Source: CAYILR01 sp964364175
GTDB lineage: Bacteria > Bdellovibrionota > UBA1018
Reading direction: 5' to 3'
DNA length: 59,753 bases
NCBI GenBank assembly: GCA_964364175.1
Contig: CAYILR010000024.1
Location: 1-59,753 of the forward strand
Shown here: positions 1-7,771 of the stretch, piece after piece
Layout: each line of letters begins with the position of its first letter
How positions within the stretch are numbered: the stretch's first letter is position 1
Notes under the pieces: generated by a model
Database searches by the model: none
What the model was told of the DNA's origin: nothing
What the model saw: the letters and a program-made list of their open reading frames with translations, nothing else
Made by a program: the position numbers and the translations under genes

Positions 1-24
1 CGTCAAAAAAATACTTCCTCAAAT

Positions 25-54
25 TTTGACGCGCGACCTCTCCGGGGCACAGTT
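25..54 (+). repeat. 30-bp repeat, copy 1 (partner at 59482-59510)
   Basis: The sequence TTTGACGCG-(cga)-CCTCTCCG-(ggg)-CACAGTT recurs at 59482-59510 with the variable triplets changed to gg and aga. The single-base length difference between the copies argues against a shared reading frame. Function is unknown; it begins with a TTGACG that could be a -35 box. Confidence 0.55.
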
Positions 55-221
55 GGTTTAAAGTAATTTTCAGCAAATGCTTACTACGCAAAACCGACAT
101 TCTAAGTTTCTCCTTAATTTCTAAATTTGTCAATCTATATTTAGAAATACAAATTCGATAATTTTATATAAAAATTCGAAGCAAAAAAATTGCTGGTTTG
201 GATTTTTAGACAATTTGTAAC

Positions 222-331
222 TATTTGTAATTAAATGATTTTATTTGATTTTTGGGTGCAATTCAGATGCCAGCGAAGTCGAATACAATCGTTACCAAAG
301 AAATGTATTGTCGGAAATCAGGACACTTTGT
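222..331 (+). repeat. Diverged direct repeat, copy A (partner at 2476-2583)
   Basis: Bases 222-300 align without gaps to 2476-2554, sharing TATTTGTAATTA, ATGATTTT and TCAGATGCCAG blocks. Similarity continues more weakly to about 331. The two copies bracket the esterase pseudogene, the toxin-antitoxin pair and a small gene. No open frame is shared, so it is probably a non-coding element or boundary sequence. Confidence 0.6.
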
Positions 332-380
332 GCAAAAACCGGATCTGGATCGAATTGACTCTCTATGTTAAACAACGTTC

Positions 381-1588
381 GTGAAGCTCTTTTTCTCCCT
401 AGCATTTCTGCTATCTGCAATCTCCTCGTCTGCAACCGAAACCCCAAACTCAGTTTTTGATTTCAAAAATTGGGCAACAGAAAATGCCATTCCACTCAGC
501 TCTATAGAGAGGGCGGTATCCAATCCGGATTTTCTTCGAACGCTGGATTCCGCACTTCAAGGCAAACGCATCATTTATCTCGGTGAACCTGATCACTACA
601 TTCACGAAAAATATCCCTTCAGACTTCTGATTCCGACATATCGGCATGGAGATGGGACGATCGGATGGGCACCAAATCGACCAGTATCTTGCGACTGGCG
701 ACTCGAACTGGCTCAATCAAGTCACCATCTACGGTTATCAGGGAGCTGCACAAGCACTGAAGTCAATCAGCGATTCAGCGAAAACTGACACGGAACAAAT
801 GCATTACTTTGGTTTTGACGTCGACGTTCTCCCGGGCGGTGGTTACAAAGACATCGCCCAATTACTATCGAAGAACGCATCCAATATTTTGGTACAACGG
901 CTCAATTCAATGCTTTTACAAGTCCCTGGAGAATCTCTTCATGAGGAAAGTTCACGACTAAATCGTGCAGCTGATTTCGTTGCAACTCAAATGAGTGCCT
1001 TTATTTCTCTCTTAGGTGAAGAATCAGCGAACGAACTCACTCAATCGATTCTCTGTTTATAAAGATAGTTTTCAGTTTGTTCAAACGGCCTATTCAGCAA
1101 CGGATTGGATCACTGTCGCTGAAGCATTTCGCGTGCGTGAAGAAACCATGTTTCGCCAAATGGAAAACCTTATTTCAAGATTAGGTCCCAACGAGAAAAT
1201 TATTTTGATGGGCCATAATTTTCATCTCTCCAAAAATTCCGCCCAACTCACCGGAATGTGGCCTTCAGTAGGCACCTTTGTCAGCCATCTTTTGCCCAAC
1301 CAGGTTTATTCCATCTGGATGCTCTATGATCATGGATCGAATTCTGATCTTTTTTGCGCGGAGAGCACTTGCCCTATTTTGAGTGTACCCAACACCATCA
1401 ATTCAATTCTAAACCAAGTAGGCTCCCTCTTTTTTCTTCCGCTCGCTACAAGCGACCCCAGATCAAATTTTATTTATCAGACTCAAAATTTTATTTTTAA
1501 TCGAAACCAAATCCAACAAACGACATTACCAAATCAAGCGGATGCGATTTTCTTTGTTGGAAAAGTCAGTCCCTACGCGACAAACTAG
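381..1588 (+). pseudogene. Erythromycin esterase-like protein, broken by two frameshifts
   Basis: Three successive frames together read as one exported protein. Frame 1 (381 to about 625, GTG start) gives a signal peptide followed by a GEPDHYIHEKYPFR segment matching the first His/Glu motif of the erythromycin esterase family. Frame 2 (about 631-1045) carries GMEMGRSDG and IDQYLATGD. Frame 3 (about 1040-1588) carries LMGHNFHLSK, the second His motif. The first break, near 620-640, seems to have lost several bases; the second, near 1045-1055, looks like a one-base insertion (TQSIL then VYKDSF). Family members act as hydrolases, often on macrolide or other esters. This copy is probably inactive unless the shifts are sequencing errors. 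Similarity was judged by motif recognition only. Confidence 0.7.
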
Positions 1589-1600
1589 AAGGATTTTTTT

Positions 1601-1620
1601 GACATCAGCCGGCTGATGTC
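1601..1620. other. Perfect 20-bp palindrome between convergent genes
   Basis: GACATCAGCCGGCTGATGTC is a perfect inverted repeat lying between the esterase remnant and the end of the antitoxin gene. A T-run precedes it but none follows on the plus strand, and on the minus strand it is followed by A residues. It therefore does not fit a canonical terminator for either side and could be a protein binding site. Confidence 0.5.
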
Positions 1621-1625
1621 TGCTC

Positions 1626-1910
1626 CTAACCTGCCTTGCGCGCTTTCTTAGCAAGATATCTTTGATCCAAAGATTGTCTGACAAAAGTTTTAATCACCGC
1701 TTGTCGACTGATATTCAGTTCGGTCGCAGTCGAATCCAACTCTTCCAACATCTCCTGAGTAAAATCGACGTTGACGCGTTGAATAGCAGGCATCATTTTT
1801 CCACTGCCCGTAAAATGTTCCGAAACACTCTGACCTTGATCAGCTTGTCTTGCAATGGATTCCGCATCCACTGGCTTACGAGTTTTTTTCATAGAGCTTT
1901 TCTTCTTCAT
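1626..1910 (-). CDS. brnA: BrnA-like antitoxin
   Basis: A 94-aa basic protein whose C-terminal half (MPAIQRVNVDFTQEMLEELD and on to the ISRQAVIKTFVRQ segment) has the ribbon-helix-helix pattern of BrnA/CopG antitoxins. It should bind and neutralise the BrnT-like toxin encoded just upstream and repress their shared promoter. The reading frame overlaps the toxin gene by 35 bases. An internal ATG at 1892 would shorten the overlap to 17, and both starts have only weak ribosome binding sites. Toxin-first order is typical of brnTA. The N-terminal 40 residues are hydrophilic and variable, as is usual in this family. Confidence 0.75.
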   Translation of the reverse strand: MKKKSSMKKTRKPVDAESIARQADQGQSVSEHFTGSGKMMPAIQRVNVDFTQEMLEELDSTATELNISRQAVIKTFVRQSLDQRYLAKKARKAG

Positions 1911-2154
1911 TCGTCGATTTCCACAATGTCACCAAATGGTAATATTCACCCTCTTCGTCTTTTCTAATTTCAAAAATCACCGAAAATAATCTGCCATCCA
2001 CCCAGCCGATGGCTCTATACTGCTCAGGAACTTCTGAACGCTGATCAAGGTAATAAGAGTGCGTCCAAATCTCCCGTGCCTCTTCAAATCCGATCCCACG
2101 CTTGGGATTAGCCCGAATCGATGCGCTTTTATTCTGATCGAATTTAAAACGCAT
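1876..2154 (-). CDS. brnT: BrnT-like ribonuclease toxin
   Basis: A 92-aa protein with the BrnT layout: an N-terminal FKFDQNKSAS segment, then RGIGFEEAREIW, then a strand-rich C-terminal part containing AIGWVDGRLFSVIFEIR. BrnT toxins are RelE-fold ribonucleases that inhibit translation and are neutralised by BrnA. The ATG at 2154 follows a GGGG-rich stretch and sits directly behind a promoter with a palindromic operator (2163-2191). It is cotranscribed with the overlapping antitoxin gene. The assignment rests on motif pattern, size and pairing. Confidence 0.78.
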   Translation of the reverse strand: MRFKFDQNKSASIRANPKRGIGFEEAREIWTHSYYLDQRSEVPEQYRAIGWVDGRLFSVIFEIRKDEEGEYYHLVTLWKSTNEEEKLYEKNS

Positions 2155-2162
2155 CTAACCCC

Positions 2163-2191
2163 AAAGTATAACTGTTATACCATTTTGTCAA
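2163..2191 (-). promoter_or_regulatory. brnTA promoter with embedded palindromic operator
   Basis: On the minus strand TTGACA (2191-2186) is followed 17 bases later by TACTTT (2168-2163), a plausible -35/-10 pair ending nine bases before the toxin ATG. Between and over the -10 lies a perfect palindrome GTATAAC-T-GTTATAC (2166-2180). Its position fits autorepression by the antitoxin ribbon-helix-helix domain. Confidence 0.6.
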
Positions 2192-2221
2192 TTGATTTTG
2201 CTTCATCGTAAACCCTACACT

Positions 2222-2407
2222 TTACTCTTCGGTGAGCTTTTTTTTCTTCGCAATTTTATCTCGGTATTTTTTTTCTTCAGCGGGGGATCTTTGCCTTGTA
2301 GCCTCAATTAGCTCTGGCCCTGGCCTCCAATTCCGAAGCTTTTCGAAAAATCGCTCTCGGATGTAAGCAACGGGGTTTGTTTCTTTATCTATTTTTTTTG
2401 AGTCCAT
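2222..2407 (-). CDS. Small charged hypothetical protein (61 aa)
   Basis: Not recognised. The frame extends further upstream, but the ATG at 2407 is preceded by AGAAGG at good spacing, so that start is chosen. The product is hydrophilic and rich in Lys, Glu and Arg, with a central FFEKLRNWRPGPELIEATRQ stretch and a very basic, probably helical C-terminus. There is no signal peptide or membrane segment. It lies between the toxin-antitoxin promoter and repeat copy B, within the accessory segment, so it may be a cargo gene of that segment. Function unknown. Confidence 0.5.
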   Translation of the reverse strand: MDSKKIDKETNPVAYIRERFFEKLRNWRPGPELIEATRQRSPAEEKKYRDKIAKKKKLTEE

Positions 2408-2475
2408 GTGAGTTCCTTCTGCTGTTTTCAAACAGCTGATTTGCGTAATTATAGCATCGTTTTTAAAACTGCAAG

Positions 2476-2583
2476 TATTTGTAATTATATGATTTTTTAT
2501 AATATCGAGATGCAAATCAGATGCCAGTAAAACCGAATAGAACCATTACTGAGTAAGATGAGTGTCCGAAAACCGACAATCTG
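2476..2583 (+). repeat. Diverged direct repeat, copy B (partner at 222-331)
   Basis: Ungapped similarity to 222-300 over 79 bases, then weaker similarity. The repeat runs over the stop codon of the exported thioredoxin gene, so the last dozen codons of that gene lie inside repeat sequence. It may mark the right edge of an inserted segment or a duplicated intergenic region. Confidence 0.6.
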
Positions 2584-3046
2584 TCTGAATGCCGGACTCA
2601 GATGCTGATCGAGTTCCACAAATAGTATTCAGAGTTTTTTGTAACCAAGCATCAAACTCAGCTCTAATAATTCCGGCTTCATGCGAACGATAACCGTCTT
2701 TGCGGGCTATCTCTTGTTCACTCGAATAAACAATAACCGTAGGCACACCATTGAGATGTAATTCCTTCCAAATCGCATCGACCGGTTTTTGATCGAGATC
2801 ATTGAAATTAAACTCCAACTCAATCAGTTTTGCTTTCTGAGCAAACTGAGTTTCAGCCTTTTTAAATGCTGGTTCGAGCAAAACACAAGGTTTACATTGT
2901 GGAGCACCTATCTTGAGCACAACAGGGACTTTTGAAGTCTTAATTATTTTTTGAACTAAGTGATATTGATTCACATTAAACCTCTGAACGCTCCAAGCAG
3001 AGTTTGTCCAAAGAAGCAGAATAGAGAAAGGAATCATGCAATTCAT
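2546..3046 (-). CDS. Exported thioredoxin-fold protein
   Basis: A protein of about 166 aa with an N-terminal hydrophobic signal sequence ending near SAWS, followed by a thioredoxin fold. The redox motif CKPC lies in GAPQCKPCVLLEP (about residues 48-60) and the cis-proline loop is GVPTV (about 101-105). Such proteins reduce or exchange disulfides in the periplasm. ATG at 3046 is used; an in-frame GTG precedes it by three bases. Neither has a strong ribosome binding site. The C-terminal 25 residues after the fold contain two further Cys and overlap a dispersed repeat, so the natural C-terminus may have been altered. It is transcribed away from deoB. Confidence 0.75.
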   Translation of the reverse strand: MNCMIPFSILLLWTNSAWSVQRFNVNQYHLVQKIIKTSKVPVVLKIGAPQCKPCVLLEPAFKKAETQFAQKAKLIELEFNFNDLDQKPVDAIWKELHLNGVPTVIVYSSEQEIARKDGYRSHEAGIIRAEFDAWLQKTLNTICGTRSASESGIQTDCRFSDTHLTQ

Positions 3047-3112
3047 CACTATTTATTTTTACCATAAATAAACTTTGAATATCAACCTCCTCTTGGGCTT
3101 GTGAAAAGAGCT

Positions 3113-3141
3113 TTGAAATTCTTAGCTATTCTGGGTATGAA
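3113..3141 (+). promoter_or_regulatory. Possible deoB promoter
   Basis: TTGAAA (3113-3118), a 17-base spacer, and TATGAA (3136-3141) form a sigma70-like pair. Predicted initiation falls about 3-5 bases before the deoB ATG at 3151, and that ATG has no visible ribosome binding site, so translation could be nearly leaderless. Pattern match only. Confidence 0.35.
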
Positions 3142-3150
3142 TAAATCCGG

Positions 3151-4377
3151 ATGGGGAACTTCGATCGCGTTATCTGGATTGTCTTGGACGGAGTCGGGGC
3201 TGGCGCGCTGCCAGATGCGGCGGCTTATGGTGATCCTGGCTCGGATACTTTGGGCAATCTCTCGCGCGCGATTCAGAAAGTTCGCGGCGGACCGCTTTTC
3301 CTCCCTCACTTAGAAAAATGGGGAATCGGCAACATCACTCCGATGGAAGGCGTCCCTCCCTGTCAGTCTGGATTCGGAATCGGAGCGTTCGGTCGCGCAG
3401 AAGAGCGTTCTGCGGGCAAGGACACGACCTCGGGTCACTGGGAAATGACAGGTTTGGCAATACAGCAGGGGTTTTCCACTTATCCACAAGGTTTTCCACA
3501 AACGATTTTGGACCGGTGGATCAAGGAAAATAATCTGCCCGGAATTTTGGGGAACAAAACCGCTAGCGGAACGGAAATTATCGAGGAGCTGGGCGCGGAA
3601 CATATGCGCACCGGCAAGCCGATTGTTTACACGAGCGCAGACAGTGTTTGGCAGATTGCGGCTCATGAGCAGTCTTTTGGTTTGGAGCGTCTCTACTCGA
3701 TCAGCAAATCCGCTCGCAAGATCTGCGACGAGCTGCAAATCGGTCGTGTGATTGCACGACCTTTCATCGGCGACCCTTCGAAGGGTGAAAAATTCCAGCG
3801 AACCTACAATCGCAAGGATCTTTCGCAGCTGCCTCCTCAGGCGACGATGTTGCAATACCTGGTGGACCAGGGCGTCCCTACTCTGGGAATCGGAAAAATT
3901 TCAGCAATCTTTGCGGGTCAAGGCATTCAAAATAATTTGGATACCCAAGGCAACACCGATGGCCTGCGTGTTCTCGTCGAGCAGATGAAGTCGTTTGAAC
4001 GAGGATTGATTTTTTGCAACCTGATCGACTTTGATATGCTCTACGGTCACCGCCGGGATGTCCCCGGATTTGCGGGCGCTCTCGAGGAATTCGATCAATT
4101 CGTCCCTGCGATTTTGAAACATACTCGCGAGAATGATCTGATTTTGATTTGCGCCGATCACGGCAACGATCCCACCTACCGTGGAACGGATCACACGCGC
4201 GAGTACTCGCCGATTCTCGCGTATTCGAAAAAACAAAAAGGATTCGGCCCCAGACATTTGGGAACTCGCACTTCGTACGCAGATATCGGCGCAACGATGT
4301 ACGAAGCACTCACGGGCGAAGCTCCCCCCGCAGGGCTCACTGGCCGATCTTTTCTCGAAGAAATGGGTTGCGCGTAA
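3151..4377 (+). CDS. deoB: Phosphopentomutase DeoB
   Basis: The 408-aa product interconverts (deoxy)ribose 1-phosphate and 5-phosphate, feeding sugars released by nucleoside phosphorylases into central metabolism. It has the alkaline-phosphatase-superfamily pattern of DeoB: VLDGVGAGALPDA at residues 11-23 with metal-binding D13, KDTTSGHWEMTG at 90-101 containing the phospho-accepting Thr, and C-terminal metal sites in DFDMLYGHRRD and CADHGND...DHTREY. Length matches the family. The start leaves the core FDRVIWIVLD intact. The stop overlaps the deoA start by one base (TAATG), so it is the first gene of a deoB-deoA-pnp operon. Confidence 0.95.
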   Translation: MGNFDRVIWIVLDGVGAGALPDAAAYGDPGSDTLGNLSRAIQKVRGGPLFLPHLEKWGIGNITPMEGVPPCQSGFGIGAFGRAEERSAGKDTTSGHWEMTGLAIQQGFSTYPQGFPQTILDRWIKENNLPGILGNKTASGTEIIEELGAEHMRTGKPIVYTSADSVWQIAAHEQSFGLERLYSISKSARKICDELQIGRVIARPFIGDPSKGEKFQRTYNRKDLSQLPPQATMLQYLVDQGVPTLGIGKISAIFAGQGIQNNLDTQGNTDGLRVLVEQMKSFERGLIFCNLIDFDMLYGHRRDVPGFAGALEEFDQFVPAILKHTRENDLILICADHGNDPTYRGTDHTREYSPILAYSKKQKGFGPRHLGTRTSYADIGATMYEALTGEAPPAGLTGRSFLEEMGCA

Positions 4378-5693
4378 TGTTGCTGAGTCCTTCGGAAATC
4401 ATCGAGAAGAAAAAGCAGGGCCAAGAACTCACTGAAAAAGAAATTCGCTTTTTCATCGAGAGCGCAATGTCCGGAACATTCACCGATTATCAAGTCACAG
4501 CGTTGCTAATGGCTATTTGCTTTCAAGGAATGTCTCTCGACGAAACCGCAGCGCTGACTTTGGCGATGATGGAAAGCGGCGAACGCTATGACCTGTCTTC
4601 GATCTCTGGACCCAAAGTCGACAAGCATTCCACCGGCGGAGTCGGCGATAAAGTTTCGTTAATTCTTGCACCCCTCGCTGCCGCCTGCGGACTCAAAGTC
4701 CCGATGATGGCAGGACGAGGACTGGGACACACGGGTGGGACTCTCGACAAATTGGAGTCAATCCAGGGATTCAAAGTTCAACTCACTCGTGACCAGTTTA
4801 TTTCAGCTCTTTCAACCGTCGGTTGCGCCATCATTGGCCAGAGCGAAAAAATTGCACCTGCCGACCGAAAATTCTACGCACTTCGCGACGTCACCGCGAC
4901 CGTGGACAGCATTCCTCTCATCACCGCCTCGATCCTTTCCAAAAAAATCGCCGAGGGAACCGAAGGACTCGTGATGGACGTGAAAGTCGGCAACGGTGCT
5001 TTCATGAAAACCAAAGAGAAAGCCAAAAAACTCGCTCAGATGATTGTTCGCGTGGGCAAGCGAATGGATCTCAAATGCCGTGTCGTGATTTCGTCGATGG
5101 ACCAGCCGCTCGGCTACGCATGTGGAAACGCCCTCGAAGTCATTGAATGCATCGAAATCCTAAAAAACAAACCTCAAGCGATGTCACTCGATCTCAAAGA
5201 ACTGACGATTCAACTCTGTGGCCACATGATTGAAGTCGGTGGCTTGGCGAAAAACATCACCGACGCTCGCAAAATAGCACTGGCCAAATTGCTGGACGGT
5301 TCAGCTTACGATTATTTCGAAAAAATGGTTCAGGTTCAGGGTGGATCGCTCGATTGGATCAGACACCCTGAAAAATTCCCTCGCGCCCAGCATGTCATTG
5401 AATGGAAATCAGATAAAAAAGGATACATCACAGGAATAGACACCGAAGTGATCGGAAAGACCGTCCTGGCCATGGGTGGAGGGCGAAAAACCGTATCCGA
5501 TCCCATCGATCCGAGCGTTGGGCTGGTGTTTCATCACAAACTGGGCAGCAAAATCCAAGAAGGCGATGCCATCGCCACCGCGCATATCTCGGACTCTTCG
5601 CAGCAGCCCGAGCTCAAAAAAATGTTCGATTCTGCCATTACGATTTCGCAATCGCGAAAACCCGTCGCAAAACTCATTCAGGAGATCCTATGA
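4377..5693 (+). CDS. deoA: Pyrimidine-nucleoside (thymidine) phosphorylase
   Basis: The 438-aa enzyme splits thymidine or other pyrimidine nucleosides with phosphate into base and (deoxy)ribose 1-phosphate, which DeoB converts further. The N-terminal helical domain is followed by the family phosphate-binding loop KHSTGGVGDK (residues 83-92) and by MMAGRGLGHTGGTLDKLESI, the substrate-binding signature. The open frame extends upstream inside deoB, but the ATG at 4377 overlaps the deoB stop as TAATG and gives the expected length, so it is chosen. It overlaps the next gene by four bases (ATGA). Whether it prefers thymidine or also uridine cannot be read from the sequence. Confidence 0.93.
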   Translation: MLLSPSEIIEKKKQGQELTEKEIRFFIESAMSGTFTDYQVTALLMAICFQGMSLDETAALTLAMMESGERYDLSSISGPKVDKHSTGGVGDKVSLILAPLAAACGLKVPMMAGRGLGHTGGTLDKLESIQGFKVQLTRDQFISALSTVGCAIIGQSEKIAPADRKFYALRDVTATVDSIPLITASILSKKIAEGTEGLVMDVKVGNGAFMKTKEKAKKLAQMIVRVGKRMDLKCRVVISSMDQPLGYACGNALEVIECIEILKNKPQAMSLDLKELTIQLCGHMIEVGGLAKNITDARKIALAKLLDGSAYDYFEKMVQVQGGSLDWIRHPEKFPRAQHVIEWKSDKKGYITGIDTEVIGKTVLAMGGGRKTVSDPIDPSVGLVFHHKLGSKIQEGDAIATAHISDSSQQPELKKMFDSAITISQSRKPVAKLIQEIL

Positions 5694-6532
5694 ACGCGCA
5701 TATTCTCAATATTTATGAAAAAACGGACCAATCCACATCCTGGATCGAACGACAAACTCAAATCAAACCCAAGATCGGCCTGATTTTGGGATCCGGACTG
5801 GGCGGGCTTGCTGATGCAATCACTGACGCGCAGTTTTTTTCTTATTCAGATATTCCGCATTTTCACACAACGAATGTTCAAGGCCATGCTGGACGGATGA
5901 TTCTTGGAAATCTCAAAGGCGTGCCTGTCGTTTGCCTGCAAGGACGATTTCATTTTTACGAAGGTTACCCGATGTCTGAGGTGGCTCATCCAACTCGCGT
6001 GCTCTGCGCGCTGGGAATTCACACGCTCGTGCAAACCAATGCTGCCGGTGGAATCAATACACGATTTCGCCCTGGGGATTTGATGCTCATTGCTGATCAC
6101 TTGAACTTGATGGGCTCCAATCCCCTCGTCGGGCCTCACTTGGAAAAATATGGACCTCGATTCCCAGATCTCTCCGAGGCTTATCACTTAGACTGTCGGC
6201 AGGTTTTGGAAGAGTCGGCGATGTCCCTGGGCTTTACTCTCCACAAAGGTGTGTACGGTGGATTGTTGGGCCCGACTTACGAAACGCCTGCCGAGGTTCG
6301 GATGCTGCGCACGTTGGGGGCTGATGCAGTCGGAATGTCCACAGTTCCTGAAACCATTGCTGCTAATCATTTTGGAGTCCGGGTAGCGGGAATCAGTTGC
6401 ATCTCGAACTTGGCTGCCGGCATGACCTCACAAAAACTGACTCATCAAGAAGTCATCGACGTCACTCGCGAAGCCACGCGTAAACTGTCTCAGATTTTGG
6501 AGCATGCCTTGCCTAAGTTGAGCGAAGTTTAG
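5690..6532 (+). CDS. Purine-nucleoside phosphorylase (PNP family)
   Basis: A 280-aa trimeric-type PNP that cleaves inosine, guanosine or related purine nucleosides to base plus (deoxy)ribose 1-phosphate. Visible motifs are the phosphate loop GSGLGGL (residues 34-40), VQGHAGRM, CLQGRFHFYEG, NAAGGIN and GPTYETPAEVRMLR. These fit the PunA/DeoD2 (class I) branch rather than the hexameric E. coli DeoD. The start overlaps the deoA stop (ATGA), so the three enzymes are cotranscribed and translationally coupled. Together they form a nucleoside salvage line, useful to an organism that consumes exogenous nucleic acids. No deoC is present nearby. Confidence 0.92.
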   Translation: MNAHILNIYEKTDQSTSWIERQTQIKPKIGLILGSGLGGLADAITDAQFFSYSDIPHFHTTNVQGHAGRMILGNLKGVPVVCLQGRFHFYEGYPMSEVAHPTRVLCALGIHTLVQTNAAGGINTRFRPGDLMLIADHLNLMGSNPLVGPHLEKYGPRFPDLSEAYHLDCRQVLEESAMSLGFTLHKGVYGGLLGPTYETPAEVRMLRTLGADAVGMSTVPETIAANHFGVRVAGISCISNLAAGMTSQKLTHQEVIDVTREATRKLSQILEHALPKLSEV

Positions 6533-6556
6533 ATAGAAAACAGATCCGCGACTGCT

Positions 6557-7690
6557 TTACTGCAACCCTGCCCGACGAAGCGCAGGGATCACCACATCGC
6601 GATATCCTGCTTCGTTGTAATGGGTTCCGTCCATGTAGTAGTCAACCCTTGGAACTTCACTCATCGGAACTGTCAACCCGGCATACACATCGATATAGAT
6701 GATTCCAGGAATGGAAAATAATTTTCGATTCGCTTCCTGCACGTACAGGTTCTTAGCTTTTTCATCCAAGGGAGGATAGCTGATCCAGTAAATTTTCTGA
6801 ACTCCCATGCCAAACAAAGTAGCCGCGATCCGGCGTTGGTTTTCCAAAACCATATTGATGCCGCAACGCTGCTTGATATCGTTGCCTCCAATGGAAATAA
6901 CAACGTTCTTCGGACGCAATCGACCTACGTTGTCAAAGAGCCGATAATAAAGACTGTCTGTTCTTTCTCCAGGAATTCCCAGGAAAACCGAATTTTTAAA
7001 TTCTGCCGCAGGTATCGCGAGTTCTGCCAAAGAAATAATTGAATCACCGATAAAGACCGTGTCCACGGGTGTGTGGTTAATCAATAATTCATCCACTTTT
7101 TGCGCCCGAGCCAAAGTCAGAAGATCATAGAAAACTGGAGGAGGCGTCGACAGGATATTGGAACCGCTATCTGCTGGAGGAAGATAGTTATTCGACAAAG
7201 TATAGAGAAGGTGAATCCACTCGATCTCACGCCAGTAATTGAGATCATAACTCAAACGAGAGACAATCAAATCATCGGGGTCATGAGCCAATGAATATAG
7301 ATCCATGCAATACTGCCAAAAAATCAAATGTTCCCATCCACCTTTTTTGCACAGTGCTTTATTGAGTTTTTTATCTTTGCCAATCTTCTCTTTCATCTGC
7401 AAAATCGAACGCTGAGAGGTGTAGGTCAGAACCTGACAAGCCTCGACTGTATTGGAAATCATATTGCCAAGGTCTTTGCTGACTTTATAAACATCATCAA
7501 ATTTGAGGCCAGCAGCATTCAAGGTGGCGTGAAAATTCTTACTCATGAAATCAAGGAGCTTGTTGCTATCCTCATCCGCTGTGGGATCATTGATATCTAT
7601 ATTGCGAACGCAAGCTGAAAATCCACCCAATGCCAACGCTACAACCACCAAAGTAGCAAAGACCCGATAACGAACCACAATATGTTTCAT
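6557..7690 (-). CDS. SGNH/GDSL-family lipoprotein hydrolase
   Basis: A 377-aa protein with a lipoprotein signal (LALGGFSAC lipobox near residues 20-28) and a C-terminal SGNH hydrolase domain. Block I is VFIGDSIISL with the Ser nucleophile, block III is SIGGNDIKQ, and block V is DGTHYNEAGY with the catalytic Asp and His. SGNH enzymes are esterases or lipases; the substrate here is unknown. The frame extends to 7765, but ATG 7690 directly precedes the signal peptide and is chosen. The 150-residue region between lipobox and catalytic domain is not recognised. It is convergent with pnp (24-base gap) and lies just after a GH5 lipoprotein gene on the same strand. Confidence 0.8.
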   Translation of the reverse strand: MKHIVVRYRVFATLVVVALALGGFSACVRNIDINDPTADEDSNKLLDFMSKNFHATLNAAGLKFDDVYKVSKDLGNMISNTVEACQVLTYTSQRSILQMKEKIGKDKKLNKALCKKGGWEHLIFWQYCMDLYSLAHDPDDLIVSRLSYDLNYWREIEWIHLLYTLSNNYLPPADSGSNILSTPPPVFYDLLTLARAQKVDELLINHTPVDTVFIGDSIISLAELAIPAAEFKNSVFLGIPGERTDSLYYRLFDNVGRLRPKNVVISIGGNDIKQRCGINMVLENQRRIAATLFGMGVQKIYWISYPPLDEKAKNLYVQEANRKLFSIPGIIYIDVYAGLTVPMSEVPRVDYYMDGTHYNEAGYRDVVIPALRRAGLQ

Positions 7691-7724
7691 GGTGCGCAGT
7701 TTACGAATAAATATGAAATTAATC

Positions 7725-7739
7725 AAGTATAATATACTT
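7725..7739. promoter_or_regulatory. AT-rich 15-bp palindrome upstream of the SGNH gene
   Basis: AAGTATAATATACTT is a perfect palindrome about 35 bases upstream of the SGNH gene ATG, in an AT-rich intergenic stretch where its promoter should lie. Its position and symmetry suggest an operator, but no regulator can be assigned. Confidence 0.4.
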
Positions 7740-7771
7740 ATTGTGTGTAAATAAGAAAAAAACATAATTTT

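Larger units (their letters stand above)
1..380. other. Non-coding stretch at the left edge
   Basis: No convincing gene is visible. The first 31 bases can fold as CGTCAAAA...TTTTGACG. Frame 1 is open from the edge to a stop at 64-66, so the end of a truncated gene is possible but not demonstrable. The rest is AT-rich and holds two repeat copies listed separately (25-54 and 222-331). The downstream gene starts with GTG at 381 and has no clear ribosome binding site. Confidence 0.6.

Noticed and set aside
222..331. Repeat copies A/B as integron attC sites flanking cassettes
   Set aside because: They lack paired R/L boxes and overall palindromy, and the enclosed genes are not in one orientation.
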